Below, one piece after another: positions 22,503 through 33,525 of a DNA stretch of 64,000 nucleotides; position 1 is the first letter of the stretch, and each line of letters begins with the position of its first letter. The notes under the pieces are model-generated. The model was not told where the DNA came from. It searched no databases and saw only the letters and a list, made by a program, of their open reading frames with translations. This DNA is from Brachycybe producta (lineage: Eukaryota; Arthropoda; Diplopoda; Playtdesmida; Andrognathidae): assembly GCA_036925085.1 (NCBI GenBank), contig JAUPFP010000097.1, forward strand, positions 124,001-188,000, in the 5' to 3' direction. Made by a program: the position numbers and the translations under genes.

Positions 22503-22757
22503 GCCCTGGTGGCTCACTGGAGATAGTCTCTGCTTGTAGTACAATGGGGTCCTGGGTTCAAATCCTGGCATTTGGAGCATGCATGGATATTTCTATTGTC
22601 CTGACTTGATTTACTGGAATTTTGTGTATGCAGACTGATTGACTTGTAAATTGTTTGCATTTGGCTTGTGAATTGGTGTATTTGATTGGACTGGTTGTAA
22701 ATTGACTTGTATGTCCCATAATGACCTTGATGTTGAAAGGGACGTGAAATAAGTTAC
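22503..22757 (+). mobile_element. tRNA-derived SINE
   Basis: The head carries an intact A box, TGGCTCACTGG (22510-22520), and a B box, GGTTCAAATCC (22555-22565), 34 bp apart and embedded in a tRNA-like fold. The body continues with ACTTGATTTACTGG-type sequence to a tail region with GTTGAAAGGGACGTGAAATAA. The A and B boxes fit RNA polymerase III internal promoters. A functional tRNA is ruled out by mismatched acceptor ends and a poor anticodon arm. The partner LINE is unknown. Confidence 0.8.
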
Positions 22758-23310
22758 TAACAGCGTGGCACCGAGTCAGCAAGCATACTTGCCTATTCGT
22801 AAGAAGCTTATGACGTCAGAGGGGTTGACGTGAAATTTACGATTGTGTCGTTTAGATTATGGAAGTCTCTCTTCCAGTATAATATAGTTCTTTGTTAGGA
22901 CGATTTCAATTTAACAATGATGTGTTATTTTGTCTCAATGACAATCATTTATGACCGGGAGCGGAGCAATCATCAGTGTCCCATGGCTTTTAAGTTGATT
23001 GCAGGCGTACGGAGTTTAAACTGATTGAAAAAAAGGATGATTCCAAACATTCTCAATACGAGAGCGTATTTTAAACAAAAGGCTCCTGCATTTCTTGTCA
23101 TTAGCCGTTGTTTTTATTAGGCAAAATGACACTATTCTAAATTTGTTATTAACCCCTTTGACGTCACAAGGTACCTCTTACAGTGTGATGAGGCTGGCGA
23201 CTATACAAATTATTCCAAAATTTCGAATTGTTCGACGAAATGTATTGCTTCTTGCCCTGAAAAAAACAAGTCAACAAAATATATGGGCATTTTGCTGGCC
23301 ATTCCAGTAA
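22758..23310. other. Interior with inverted ACGTCAGAGGGGTT motifs
   Basis: ATGACGTCAGAGGGGTT (about 22811) and AACCCCTTTGACGTCA (about 23152) are inverted to each other 340 bp apart, and a related copy is at about 8894. They may be ends of another MITE. No gene was recognised. Confidence 0.35.
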
Positions 23311-23552
23311 TGGTGGTCCACACTAACGTCTAACGTCCATTTCACAATAATTTAGGCGTAAAAAAATAGATTAAACTACGCGGTAAATCGCTTTGATGTG
23401 TCAAAAAAGACCGCCACCCGAGCTATCGCCTAACGTCTAACGCCATTAATAATGACGATAATAAATTAGCGCATTAAGTCGTGGCTGCACCTGTGTTTAA
23501 TGTCAAATAACGCGACAATTAACGGCATTAGACGTTAATGTGGCCCCAGCAT
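23311..23552. mobile_element. TTAA-like MITE, family TTAA-8 (CTAACGTCTAACG)
   Basis: GGTGGTCCACACTAACGTC on the left and GACGTTAATGTGGCCCC on the right are inverted termini. Inner CTAACGTCTAACGCC words extend the symmetry. Flanks GTAA and ATAA are each one mismatch from TTAA. Only one copy was seen in this window. Confidence 0.6.
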
Positions 23553-23623
23553 AAGAATTATGGTTTGTAAAAATGGAAAAATTCATATTTTTCTATGATA
23601 CTCGACTTACTGGACACCCTGTA

Positions 23624-24187
23624 TAGGCCTACTGTGACTGGCGAAAAGAAAAGAACAATTGATTTGTGGCTGACTTGGCCTCGTAGCATTTATATGAACA
23701 AGAAGATTACAGAAGAAATCTTGTATCCTACAATATATATGACTTGATGCTACATTTGTTTATTTGCTCTGATTTGTTTATGGTTGGGTTTTTTATGTTT
23801 GGTTTTATCAGCAGTTTCTTCAACAAATGGCTAACATTTTATTTGTAACCCATTTTGTTTACAAAGGTCATTTATTTTTTTTTTAAGTGGTCTAATTTTT
23901 TTTAGATGAGTTTCTTTGAGAAATAATTTACCTAATGAACTTGAATAAAGAGGAATCTGTAAAAAAAAATGCTTATTTGTGGAAAACTTGTTTCACATGG
24001 TAATTACTATTTACGAATTCATGTTTATAAGAATCTGCTTTACTTTTGTCCTCAAGCTATTTATCATCCAAGAAACATAACCAGTTATTACATTTATTAT
24101 ATATTATTAATTTATTATATTATATATTAACTTGATCTTCTGTTTAAAAAGTTCCACTTTTGAGTGGATCAAAGTTAACCTAGTCAT
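23624..24187. other. Unassigned AT-rich DNA
   Basis: Mostly T-rich, with a TATATTA-rich patch at about 24085-24130. Nothing recognised. Confidence 0.5.
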
Positions 24188-24380
24188 AGCCATCTGTAGA
24201 CAGCTTCAGAATTTTTTTTGGCTCCGCCCTTTTATGAGCGTCAGACTACATATCAACCAATTATAAATAAAAAGGGCGGGACAAGTGACATCAGACCCAG
24301 GAACAAAAAAATTAGAAATTGATGACGCTCATAAAAGGGAGGAACCAAAGAAATTCTGAAGCTGTCTACAGATGCCTGTC
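24188..24380. mobile_element. Family A MITE copy 3
   Basis: Runs from AGCCATCTGTAGACAGCTTC to GCTGTCTACAGATGCCTGTC, with the same inner AATTAGAAATTGATGACGCT segment as the other copies. No clear target duplication remains. It ends only about 48 bp before a family B copy. Confidence 0.8.
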
Positions 24381-24428
24381 TCTACATCCACTCCGTGGAA
24401 ATAAAAAAAATGGCAAGCAGACGATATA

Positions 24429-24563
24429 CAGGCAATTAGAAATCGGGACGAAAAGAAGAGGGCTCCGCCTTTTTCATGACGACCGGCAACTTCTATCACC
24501 AACGTCGGTCGTCATAAAAAGGGCGGAGCCATTCTTCTGTTCGTCCCGATTTCTAATTGCCTG
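24429..24563. mobile_element. Family B MITE copy 2, near-perfect palindrome
   Basis: CAGGCAATTAGAAATCGGGA at the left is inverted at the right (TCCCGATTTCTAATTGCCTG, one base offset). Inner GGCTCCGCC and GGGCGGAGCC continue the arms around a short centre at about 24490-24500. It lacks the TGACGTCAGAC core of copies 1 and 3. Confidence 0.78.
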
Positions 24564-24633
24564 TGACAATGTTAGCTCGTAGACTTAATATGGCTTTTTT
24601 ACAGTAGCAAAGGGTGCAGCGAAACGACTATAA

Positions 24634-24838
24634 AGGCGCATTTACTAGTGAGCTGAAGAAGAGAATTATGAGCTGAAGCAGAAATGTTGGACCATCTTCT
24701 GCTTCTCCTCTATCAGCTCTGACATTTACATGTAAGTTGAAGATGAACGATTTCAACTGAAGTAGCAAAACTGGAGCTTGTGTTCATAGACAGAAATGCA
24801 TACGGGAATTTCATCTTCAGCTCACTAGTAAATGCACC
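24634..24838. mobile_element. TTAA-like MITE, family TTAA-9 (TTTACTAGTGAGC)
   Basis: AGGCGCATTTACTAGTGAGC on the left and GCTCACTAGTAAATGCACC on the right are inverted termini, with AGCTGAAGA continuing inward. Flanks are TAAA and TAGA, possibly decayed TTAA. The GGCGCATT start resembles family TTAA-2. Confidence 0.65.
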
Positions 24839-25689
24839 TAGAGTCCAATTTCAATTAAGTTACGATAGAATTTTTCAATTTCAGAAATTCTGTTGAAACT
24901 AACAGAGTAAACGAACATACCAAGAGAATTTCCAGAATGAGTTCTTTTAAATAAACTTACGGCTGTTTAAAAAGGGGGGGGGGGGATTGATAGTTGTAAT
25001 CGCCTTCTTTAAAAATGCTAGAAAAAGTTTATTTTTAAATATATTATCATGAAATGTTTTCAACATCTAGAAAAGGACTGTTGCTATTTAATGGAAGTGA
25101 TTTTACGATCTTAAACCTTAACTAGTCCAGGTAGAGATTACTAGATTAGTTTCGTCTATAGGAATTATCATGGTCATTCTAAGTCTATGGGTCGTCAGCT
25201 TGTCATTGAAACGTGGCGCCACCTGTTGGACCAAATATGCTTAAGCTCGGCCATTTTATTTGATATTTTTTTTAAGTGAGTGGGCATTCCTGTGTGATAA
25301 GAGGCTATGGCGTGGTCACCTTGAAAAGGCCATCAGTAAAGCAACCCAAAAGCACGAGTGTATATTTACATAAAAAACAATCGTTTTACATCGCCTTATT
25401 GCTCGCCAATAATCAATAACTGGATGATTGATTAACGACCTTAGATGATATGTTCAAATGATGTCCGTTTTGCTAGTATAAAATTCATTAAAACATCTTT
25501 CAACTTACTTAAAGAGACCATTACCTTGAATTGTCATGAGTCTCATGACTTTACCCAACGATTGCCAAAACGATTTTTAAAATTAAAAGTCATTAATATA
25601 ATTTAAAAAATTAAAAATCAGTTGACTTCATATAAATGAACTTTATCAGATAGATGCGCCACCAAACAGACATTGGCAATAACAAACCA
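24839..25689. other. Unassigned DNA with poly-G tract
   Basis: A G run lies at 24976-24987. ACGTGGCGCCACCTG at about 25211 resembles a lone family Z terminus. No gene recognised. Confidence 0.45.
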
Positions 25690-25928
25690 AATGTCTACCC
25701 CTCTACTCATGTTGACACCTCACATTACTTTTAATCTCTTATTCAAATACACTAATTCCCTATTCATATCAGAGTATACTATATAAGGCTTTGATATTTA
25801 AATTATCCCACCTGTCAGTGTGGCTCTCGAGGTGATTGAAGGGTTTTATTCAGTTGAATGCATTTCAATTAGGAATTATGGAAATGTGAGGTGACAGCAT
25901 TGGCCACTGAGTAGAGAGGGTAGACTTT
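25690..25928. mobile_element. TIR element with GTCTACCCCTCTACTCA ends
   Basis: ATGTCTACCCCTCTACTCA at the left and TGAGTAGAGAGGGTAGACTT at the right are inverted termini, and CACCTCACATT just inside is also inverted. About 240 bp, no coding frame. Superfamily undetermined. Confidence 0.6.
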
Positions 25929-26407
25929 CGTTTTTTGAAATTTAATTAAAATGGTGTTGTTTGAGGTCACACTTATAAGTCACTTCATTTTTAAGTTTTT
26001 TTTTTATATAATTTTAATGACTTATTTTAAATTAAAAAAAATGATTTTGTATCGTCTTAACCGGGGCCTTTCAGAGAAAATGCGAGGCCGGGGGCAAGTA
26101 ATACTAGTGTTAACTCAAAAACTATTACAGTATAGTCGAGCTACTTTTTATTGTTGGATTATTATATATTTTTTTTCTAACATATTGAGTTATAAATTGA
26201 GGCCTCTAAAATTGTGTGGCCCAGGGCAGCCACCCCTCTGATAGGCACTGGTCTTGACAATATTTTAACAAGAAGTTTTTGGAGGTAAATGGTCTCTTTA
26301 AGTGGTCAAACCACCCTTCTGATTTCTAAAACACTTCCTAGTTTCTCTTAATTTTGCTCTTCTGAAGGACAGAATAATCAGAGTTCGAAAATCAGCTGTT
26401 CATAAAC
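25929..26407. other. T-rich DNA with a possible hAT end
   Basis: Near 26205-26251, GGGCAGCCACCCCTCTGATA followed by GGCACTGG resembles a hAT right end (reverse complement CCAGTGCCTATC). No matching left end was found. Confidence 0.35.
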
Positions 26408-26580
26408 CATCATCACCTTTTCCCGCAGTATGCAGGGACGGCTTTACGGGTTCTATCTCTTCACTCCTTTCGATGTTGTGCCAAACTCCCGAAGACCCCA
26501 CATGCCCTCTCCCCCCCCCCCCATATCTCGTTTCGCCACCATGTTTCAAGGCTTGTTTGGGACTTCCTTTACCCCTGGTC
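26408..26580 (-). mobile_element. 3' end of an RTE-like LINE, copy 1 (5' truncated)
   Basis: Read on the minus strand this matches the 3' part of the LINE at 49243-49809, including the equivalents of ATATCTCGTTT, GACCCCACATGCC and GCAGTATGCAGGG, and ends in a short GATGATGG tail. A poly-C run (26511-26522) interrupts it. It corresponds to the last coding portion and 3' tail only. Confidence 0.75.
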
Positions 26581-27583
26581 ATAAACAATGTTAATGAAAA
26601 GAGAAATTCTTTTGATTTGAATTGCGATTTGAATCATTGATTTAAATCCACCCTGAAATGAAGCGCTTCGAAAACACCTGGTCATTAATGGCGGATTCTT
26701 AATTGAACTAACAAGATGTACATGTGGGATGTGGGTTTGTGTGTGGGTTGTGTAACTCCGGAAATAGGCTGTGGAATACAAACACACACACACACGAGAA
26801 TTATTGATTGCCTGCCTATGTTGTGTGTTTAGAAATGTGGAATCATTTTTTTTAATATCTTGGAGATGGATCGATCTTTTTTGGAGTTCTTTTTAGCTTC
26901 AGGCTGAGGCTAAGAATTCTTTTTTTTTATTATAATTTATAAACTATAATTTTTGTTGAGTTTTTGAACGTCTGTACACCTCTTGAGTTATATTTTATTC
27001 TTCCTGTATTATGATCTAGTTCCGTTTTTTTACTGTTTCCACAATAAACATAAATTATCAGGTTCTAAGGTTTTTAGCTTTTATATGTTAGGCGATTTTT
27101 TTAAAAAAATATGCTATGAGTGCAATTACGTTCTAATAACAAAAAAATGTGTTTGTTTGTAACCTGTTATGTGATTTATATTTTTAATTTTTTTTTAGTT
27201 ATTGTCATAATTTATAAATAAAATGGCATCCGGGATAATTTTAAGCTTGCTGCTGCACTAGTGGAATAGGAAATGCAGCTAGCTGAAAGTGTTTCAACAA
27301 AGTTCAGAGATGCGCAATAATAAATAGACTTAAATTTCATTGTTTATTTTGTAAAAATAGACGAAATTATCCTCGCTTAAGATTGTTTATGAACAGCTAG
27401 CTGATTTTCGAACTCTTGACTTTGTCTTTCATGAACAAAATGAAGAGAAACTAGAAAGTGTTTTAGAAAAAAAGGAACTATGGTAGGTAGTTCAGTAAGT
27501 TAGGGATATTTTCATGTTGATATCTTTCAAAACGAACATTTTTGTAGACAAAAATGTAAAGAATGTCGTGTGCTAAGTGTCGT
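26581..27583. other. Unassigned AT-rich DNA
   Basis: A (CA)n tract lies at 26779-26795 and a TGTGTGGG stretch at about 26735. No gene recognised. Confidence 0.5.
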
Positions 27584-27587
27584 TTAA

Positions 27588-27630
27588 GAGCCTAGATATA
27601 CCGCCATCTTGTTGTTTTGAGCAGACCACT
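27588..27630 (+). mobile_element. Fragment of family TTAA-7
   Basis: GAGCCTAGATATACCGCC and the following CATCTTGTTGTTTTGAGCAG match the left end of 45579-46478 and are preceded by TTAA (27584-27587). The right end is absent, or the match decays after about 43 bp. Confidence 0.6.
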
Positions 27631-28076
27631 ATTAAAAACAACCGTAGCGATTGTGGTGGCACCTATTGCCGTGTCTAGGAGATAATCTAATTTGGCTCTT
27701 TTTTTTTTGGTTAGAAATAAATTTGAGATTGAAAAGGAGGATTATCGACAGAATGAAATTGCTGTTGTTAATTAACAACAACAAACTCTGCTCTTGGGAA
27801 AGGGGGGGGGTATGGTGCAAAATGTTGTGTTTTCACCGATTTTTCGAAACTTAGATGGCAGACAAAAACACATGAATGGATTGTCTAATTACTTGGAAAT
27901 AATCTGCTCTAATGTATATTTGAGCGAGATTATTTTGAGGGGAACGACGTTCAGTGAGTGACATTTTTGAATTAAATCGATTGGAGCTAATCCAGGAAGA
28001 ATTGATTGATATTCTAAAAGGTCTCTAGCTACTGTAGTGTTAGGCCCACTGAATAGATTTTTACTGTAAATATAAA
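27631..28076. other. Unassigned DNA
   Basis: No gene, RNA or repeat boundary recognised apart from a poly-G run at about 27800-27808. Confidence 0.45.
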
Positions 28077-28290
28077 ATCATCATCATCCTTTCTTGAGCC
28101 TCTTTTCCTGCAGTATGCAGGGTCGGCCCTACGGGATCTACCTCTCCATTACTTTCGATTTTGTGCTAAACTCTTCAGAGACCCCACATGCCCCCCCCCC
28201 CATATCCCGTTTTACCACCACATTCCAAGCTTGTTTGGGGCCCTTCCTTTACCTCTTTTAACCCCCAGGTCCAACCCCATCACCTACCTG
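28077..28290 (-). mobile_element. 3' end of an RTE-like LINE, copy 2 (5' truncated)
   Basis: The TCATCATCATC start is the reverse complement of a GATGATGATGA tail. Through GCAGTATGCAGGGTCGGCC, GACCCCACATGCC and CCATATCCCGTTTTACCACC it matches both 26408-26580 and the LINE at 49243-49809. It is the most complete copy of the tail on this strand. Confidence 0.78.
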
Positions 28291-30249
28291 TAAATATAAA
28301 ATAGATGATAATGTGAGTCATTCAACTTGTCAGCAGTTTTCTGCTTGGTTGTTAATAATGCAACAAGAAGAATCTGCTGCCAGGGTCCTTTTGGTATGCT
28401 GACTATTTACTGGTGCTTTGATCTAACTAAAGAAGCTTTTCAAGTTTGACTTTATCCTTCCAACTTTCTCAAAATATTAGTGTTGTAAAAAACATGTTTT
28501 TTCTTGATGTTTTTTTTTTTCTCAAAAAACTTTTTTTTTTTTTTTAAAAAAAACCGTTTTTTTTTTAATTTTTTTATTTTCCATTTCCCTACTCTGCTTG
28601 TGTTGAAAATGAACGTGTTCTTTTACTATCATGTTTTTTTAAGTTATCAAAGTTTATTAAGTGTCAAACATTTTTTAAAATAAAATTTAAAAAATGTTTA
28701 TTCAGATTTCCTATCACGTAGTGAAGGTAATTAAAATGACGTGATTCACGAATCTGACATAATTTATATTCTTAATTCATTAATTTGCATTTCACTGCTT
28801 AATGTAAACTTTGTATTTTTCCCTATCGTAAAACAAACAATCAGGAATCAGGATTCACCACCAACATACCTAAAGAAAGGCTTTTTTTTTTTTTGCATTT
28901 CCTCCTCTCCCCACCCTCAGATTTTTTTTTCTTCTAAATAAAACATGATTTTTTTCAAAATATAAACACTTTTTAATTTACATTTCTAACTGAATCATTC
29001 AGTAATCTTGGGACACACGTACTTAAAACCGATCAATTTTCTTTCTTTCTTGCGTTTTTCTTTTCCCGCCGTTTTTTTTTAATTTCTTCTTATTTGTTAT
29101 TTAAATTAGATTTATTAGATGAAATTGTTCTTTTATTCAAGTGAAAATCCATTCATCACAAATAATTCAACCTGGTTTCTACCAATGTCAAGCAAATTAA
29201 TATAATGAAATTCATTCCATAAAAAAGAAAAGACATTTTATAAAAAAAAAATGTAAAAATTTCATTTACGTCATTTCATTTTTATAGTGTCAATAAAAAA
29301 AATCAATTGATTTAAATTCCCCATTTTTGTCCCGCTTTATAATTTATTTATGGATATACACATTTTGGGAACACCTTGTAAATGTCTTGTTAGTTTATCG
29401 TGAGTGTTAAAAGATGGCGTTCTAGGTTCTGTTTGGATTGTTTTTGTTGTTTGTTGCAACCCTTTCTATATATTAGATATAGAGGGACTCTTTAAATGTG
29501 TTGTTGAACATTGCGATCTGCCATCTGGTAAGAATATGGAGAAGTAATTCTTTAAGAATCGATTTTTCTGTGGTTCCATGCTGGCTCATTCTGTCGAATT
29601 TGTAACTGTTTAAGACTGGGAATTTGGGTGTGTTTCCTAGCTAAAATTCTATTTTTAAAGTAAGATGTTTGTTACGAATGTGCGCGAGAATTGCTGTTGT
29701 CCTCCAGGAGGAGGAGGAGGTGGAGGATGTTTCTCATGGTATATACCATCTCACATTGTAATGTTTATATATTTACTATAATAAGTGTTGGCTATCTTAT
29801 TTTAGTTATTGTCGACTGGTGACGACGCCTAGTTGACTCAGAGGGTACTAATGCTCAAAGCTACTATAAAACCCTTGGAAACCGTTTTCTGTTTGTCGTC
29901 ATTACAATCAATTTTTATATGATGGGCTGGTTCATAACGTTGTCAGCTTTTGTTTTGTTAATAACAACGTTCATTTTCTAGCTTTTAGAGCGAGGAAAAG
30001 GTGCTACATACACACTTACTTTAAAATTTTGCAAAGGAAGAGTATCTAGTGTCATAAATTAAGATAGGGGTAATTTATGGTATTGAATTGCAGTTAAGAT
30101 TAGACATCTAAAAATGGAATGTCTTAATTGCAAGATGCTTGATTGTATTATTATATAGTAATGGGGATCAGCGAAATATTCAACGAAATTACCCTACTGA
30201 AGTAGTGAAATATGTGGTGATCACATGTAAATTCCCTTGCTTTTTGGGG
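28291..30249. other. Long T-rich unassigned stretch
   Basis: Dense T and A homopolymers (about 28500-28570 and 28880-28935). A GGAGGAGG tract is at about 29706-29722. No gene or bounded element recognised. Confidence 0.5.
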
Positions 30250-30328
30250 AGGTGCAATATTTGACATATTTGAATATTTCTTGCACGAAATCTTGCAAGA
30301 AAAATAGCCAGTGTGGTTGCCGCTTTAA
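30250..30328 (-). mobile_element. TTAA-1 MITE terminal fragment
   Basis: On the minus strand it reads from TTAA through AGCGGCAACCACACTGGC and TATTTTTCTTGCAAGATT to GTGCAATATT. It matches the fragment at 51850-51930 and the left end of 14041-14645. TTAA at 30323-30326 is the outer flank. Confidence 0.7.
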
Positions 30329-30932
30329 GGTGTAAAAGTTGGTATGAAAACGAAAGCGTCAATTATTTCTTTTTTCACTTAAAAACGACGAAAAATGAAT
30401 TGGTAGTTGTGAGATGACACAAAAAAAAAACCCCTTATAACTCCATGCATACAAAGTGGACGACAGATTTTGGTCATTAAGTGAGTTTGGAGCTTATTTG
30501 TTGACAATTTGACATTGAGTTCAACAAAAAAAAAACCTTGTTTTTATGGTTTATATGTAGGTTTAGGGATCAGTCGTGACTCGTGAATAAATAAATAAAA
30601 TTGCAGTGCTTATATTGGTGACATTTGTTTGAAATGACTTTCTTATTTCGCTTTCCTTTTTTTTTTCTTTCTACTTTCTGTATTCCTTTCAATTATTAGT
30701 TATTGCTTGATAAAAGTTGTAGGGGAGTAATAATGGATGTGTTTCCTTTTTGAGTTTCTTTTTGCACTCCCTCTACAATTTCAATCAACTTTTATTGTTC
30801 TTTGTGGGGTTGTAATTATGATTGTTGAAGTTGTAGGGAAGGAGGAGGAGGGTTTCATAGAACTGTTGGATATTAATACCCATTTCTGTTTTAGTCGCCT
30901 CGCCTTCTGTGAAAGGCAGAAAACGCTGGATT

Positions 30933-30934
<2 letters not shown>
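30329..30934. other. Unassigned AT-rich DNA
   Basis: No gene or repeat recognised. The 97-codon frame spanning 30737-31030 owes its length to the CA repeat. Confidence 0.5.

Positions 30935-30998
<64 letters not shown>
30935..30998. repeat. (CA)n microsatellite, about 31 units
   Basis: An uninterrupted CA tract of about 63 bp, the longest microsatellite in the window and likely polymorphic. Poly-Thr/His and poly-Cys/Val frames across it are artefacts. Confidence 0.97.
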
Positions 30999-31000
<2 letters not shown>

Positions 31001-31301
31001 AACACAAAAGGAAATCTTCAATTGAAGTAAAAATTCTTATGAATTGGTGTACAAGTAGTAGTGTGTTGCGAAAACTTTCATTTTGACTACATGTTATCCA
31101 GCCATCCACCCATGAGATGCTTCAATAGAATCATCATCGTTCATCACTGTTGCTATGCAGAAAAATGTGTTTTTACTTATTCTTAGTCATGGTACCGGCA
31201 ACTATGAGCTGACACTAAGCCACTTCTTGATACAGACTTGATTACTTACTTTAAAATGTTATCAAATGGCTTGTCAATGCATGAATGTAGTATAACCAAA
31301 G

Positions 31302-31826
31302 GGGCTTCATTACAGAAAAGTCATAAAATTGTGACAATCATACTTTAATATCAATTCAATCGAGTACACCTGGAATCAGCTCGAGAGCCATGTGGCAGGG
31401 GGGAACAATTTCCAATCACAAATGGTTGTCACTGAGACGAGAGGCATAGAGGAGGCACCGTCAAATTGAACTCGTCCTAAAATAGAACAATGTGCTGGAA
31501 AAGTATTCCATTGTCGAAATACATTTGGAAAGAAGGACCACAAATATGCATCAGTTCTAACTCCTTTTTCTCTAAAAGCCTTTGGATGGCCTTATTCTAC
31601 ATATATGGGGGTTTCTAATAAGAATTCCATTTAACAATATTCTGTTCTCTGGAACTAGCACTTTGACTGCTTGTGAACATTTTTTTTTTACTTTCATATT
31701 ATTCTGTGCACAATTCAGTGACAGTCATATGATATTTGTCATAATATTCTGTAATTTTTTTTGGGACTCTACAAGGTCATGAACTAGATATAACAATTTA
31801 CTGTCATATGACAGTCTTGTTGCCTT
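31302..31826. mobile_element. Expanded copy of the CATTACAGAAAAGTCATAAAA element
   Basis: GGCTTCATTACAGAAAAGTC (31303) and a right portion near 31676-31815, with TACAAGGTCATGAACTAGAT and CAGTCATATGATATTTGTC, match the two halves of 56613-56840. About 330 bp of unrelated sequence separates them, so this copy is interrupted or internally different. Confidence 0.45.
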
Positions 31827-32133
31827 TCTGTATGGATGGATGCCTCTGGTCGTTGTGTCTTAAGAGGCATGGCAGAGACAAGGATGATGCCAATATCTTG
31901 GTATGTCCGTCTGAGGCGGTGTGTATGATTTTCATTTACATTTTCTTTTTTCGCAACGATACCCTGATTCTCGTGATGATGCCACCACCGACAGAAGTGC
32001 TGCCAGCGACAGTGAAGACTCCCATTGAGATACTGGTGTCCACCCTACCAGCCCCTCTTTCTCATCTGCCAGTGACGACTAAATCACCCGAAGAACCCAA
32101 CCTTAAAACTGATAGCTGGTGCATTTTGCCTTG
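31827..32133 (+). other. Unresolved possible coding relic
   Basis: The 108-codon frame that ends here has no recognisable domain. A different forward frame over 31955-32076 reads as a Ser/Asp/Glu-rich stretch (for example SAASDSEDSH) broken by stop codons, which looks like a decayed acidic linker of some protein. No family was identified. Confidence 0.2.
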
Positions 32134-33251
32134 AGGCTGTTGGCGGGCGGGGTTTAGTTATATTTTCAATGCAAAATTACATAAATTTGAAACGTAATTT
32201 AAAGTTCATAAAGCGCTCAAATATACTGTGAATCCACTGATACTTTTGCAAAACCTAGTTACGATTCCTTCTATTTAAAAGAAACATTTGAAAATGTCCT
32301 TCCTGCCAGAAACTGGCGCTATTACCAAAGCATAAAGCAAAATGGCTGTACCAACATTGACAAATTTAGGTACTTATGTTTTGTTTTTTAATTAATTGGA
32401 TGCTGGTTGCGTTTTTAATGTAATTTACGGAGCTTTCAAGCTACTTTCGTTAGTGGTTTGTCAGTGTTGAAGAAAAGGGGATGCTGCTTTCCCATCATAA
32501 CGAATAAAAGGGGAAAAGAATGGAGGGACCACCGAAAGTGCCACTGGGCCTAAAAGCTAGTTATGAAATAGCGCCTAATAAATTCGCTTTATCTTTTGTT
32601 TTTCACGTCGTTAATGTCGATTTTTGCCATCTTCCTGTCGTTCAAAAAGTTCTCTCTCTTATTTTTGCATCTACTTAATGAGGCCATTTGATATTTTTTT
32701 TTCTTCGACGCTGCAAACAAGCAAATTAGCCTCGAGTTACTTGCTTTAAATAAAGAGGGACACATCGTTATGTGTTATCTTTAGGATTCAGAGGGATTCG
32801 TGATTAGATTTTAAAATGTGTAAGCCACACAAGAAACGTGGTTTATGACGACATTCTTGTCCAGCTGTGTTCTTTTTCTACAATAAAAAGGGCTATTTTA
32901 TTATTTTTCTATTGTTTTGTTTCTCGTTTCGTATTTTTATTATAATCGGGAGTATTTGTTTTTGTCTTGTTATCAGTGATTGCTATTTATCAAGGGGCAA
33001 AATTATGGCTATTTCTAGAAGAATGCCATGAATAAAAAATTATGGAATAAATTTAAAAGGAAAAGAGGAGGAGGAGGAGGAGGAGGAGGAGGAAGGTCAA
33101 AAGAGAATGACACAAACTGTGAATATTGTTTGAATATATGGGGGTAACTTAGAAGAAACTTGAACGTGTTTAATGCTTTTGCTGCTGCCGAAAAGACTGA
33201 AACAAAAGAGCAAAATTATCTCTATATTTAGTATTCAATTAAGTTAAATAT
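32134..33251. repeat. Unassigned DNA with (GGA)n tract
   Basis: An AGG/GGA trinucleotide tract runs from 33065 to 33093. No gene or bounded transposon recognised. Confidence 0.5.
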
Positions 33252-33525
33252 GTGGTAGAAGGGGCTGCTTTCTATATCCCGCCTAGCCTCCTCAGTGTTT
33301 TTAGCGCGTCGGCACTGCAACGCATTTTAAAATGCATATATGCCACTCACCAAATGGCAGCGAAATATCTTATGGAAGGAAGTTTTTTCAATTCTCGATC
33401 AATTAGGTATTTCGTATTGGTGTGGCTCCATTGTCTTGAAGCAAACGCACGGAAGCCTAGCAGGTGGTTACCCTAAATGGCATCTTACATCCGGTTGCAG
33501 AATTTTCGACCACTTATGGTTCTAA
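33252..33525 (+). pseudogene. Possible coding relic of unknown family
   Basis: Two overlapping forward frames are open. The one at 33340-33525 contains ILWKEVFSILDQLGISYW and a following Gly-rich segment. This is faintly like the start of LicD/fukutin-type nucleotidyltransferase domains (aliphatic-Trp-helix, then YW and a GT/GS-L motif), but the DxD motif is absent. There is no clear splice acceptor or donor. It may be chance. Confidence 0.2.

Larger units (their letters stand above)
22389..23621. mobile_element. CAGGGTGTCC-ended element flanked by TA, probably Tc1/mariner-like and gutted
   Basis: CAGGGTGTCCTATCAATGC at the left and GACTTACTGGACACCCTG at the right share a 10-bp perfect terminal inverted repeat, and TA directly flanks both ends (22387-22388 and 23622-23623). 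That fits Tc1/mariner-type insertion. The 1.2-kb interior has no transposase frame. It contains a SINE (22503-22757) and a TTAA-like MITE (23311-23552). The two ends could instead belong to separate solo copies. Confidence 0.45.

Noticed and set aside
22503..22574. A functional tRNA gene
   Set aside because: Although A and B boxes are intact, the acceptor arms do not pair well, no clear anticodon stem is seen, and a SINE-like body follows.
30737..31109. Overlapping frames across the CA repeat
   Set aside because: The poly-Thr/His and poly-Cys/Val runs are translations of (CA)n and (TG)n.
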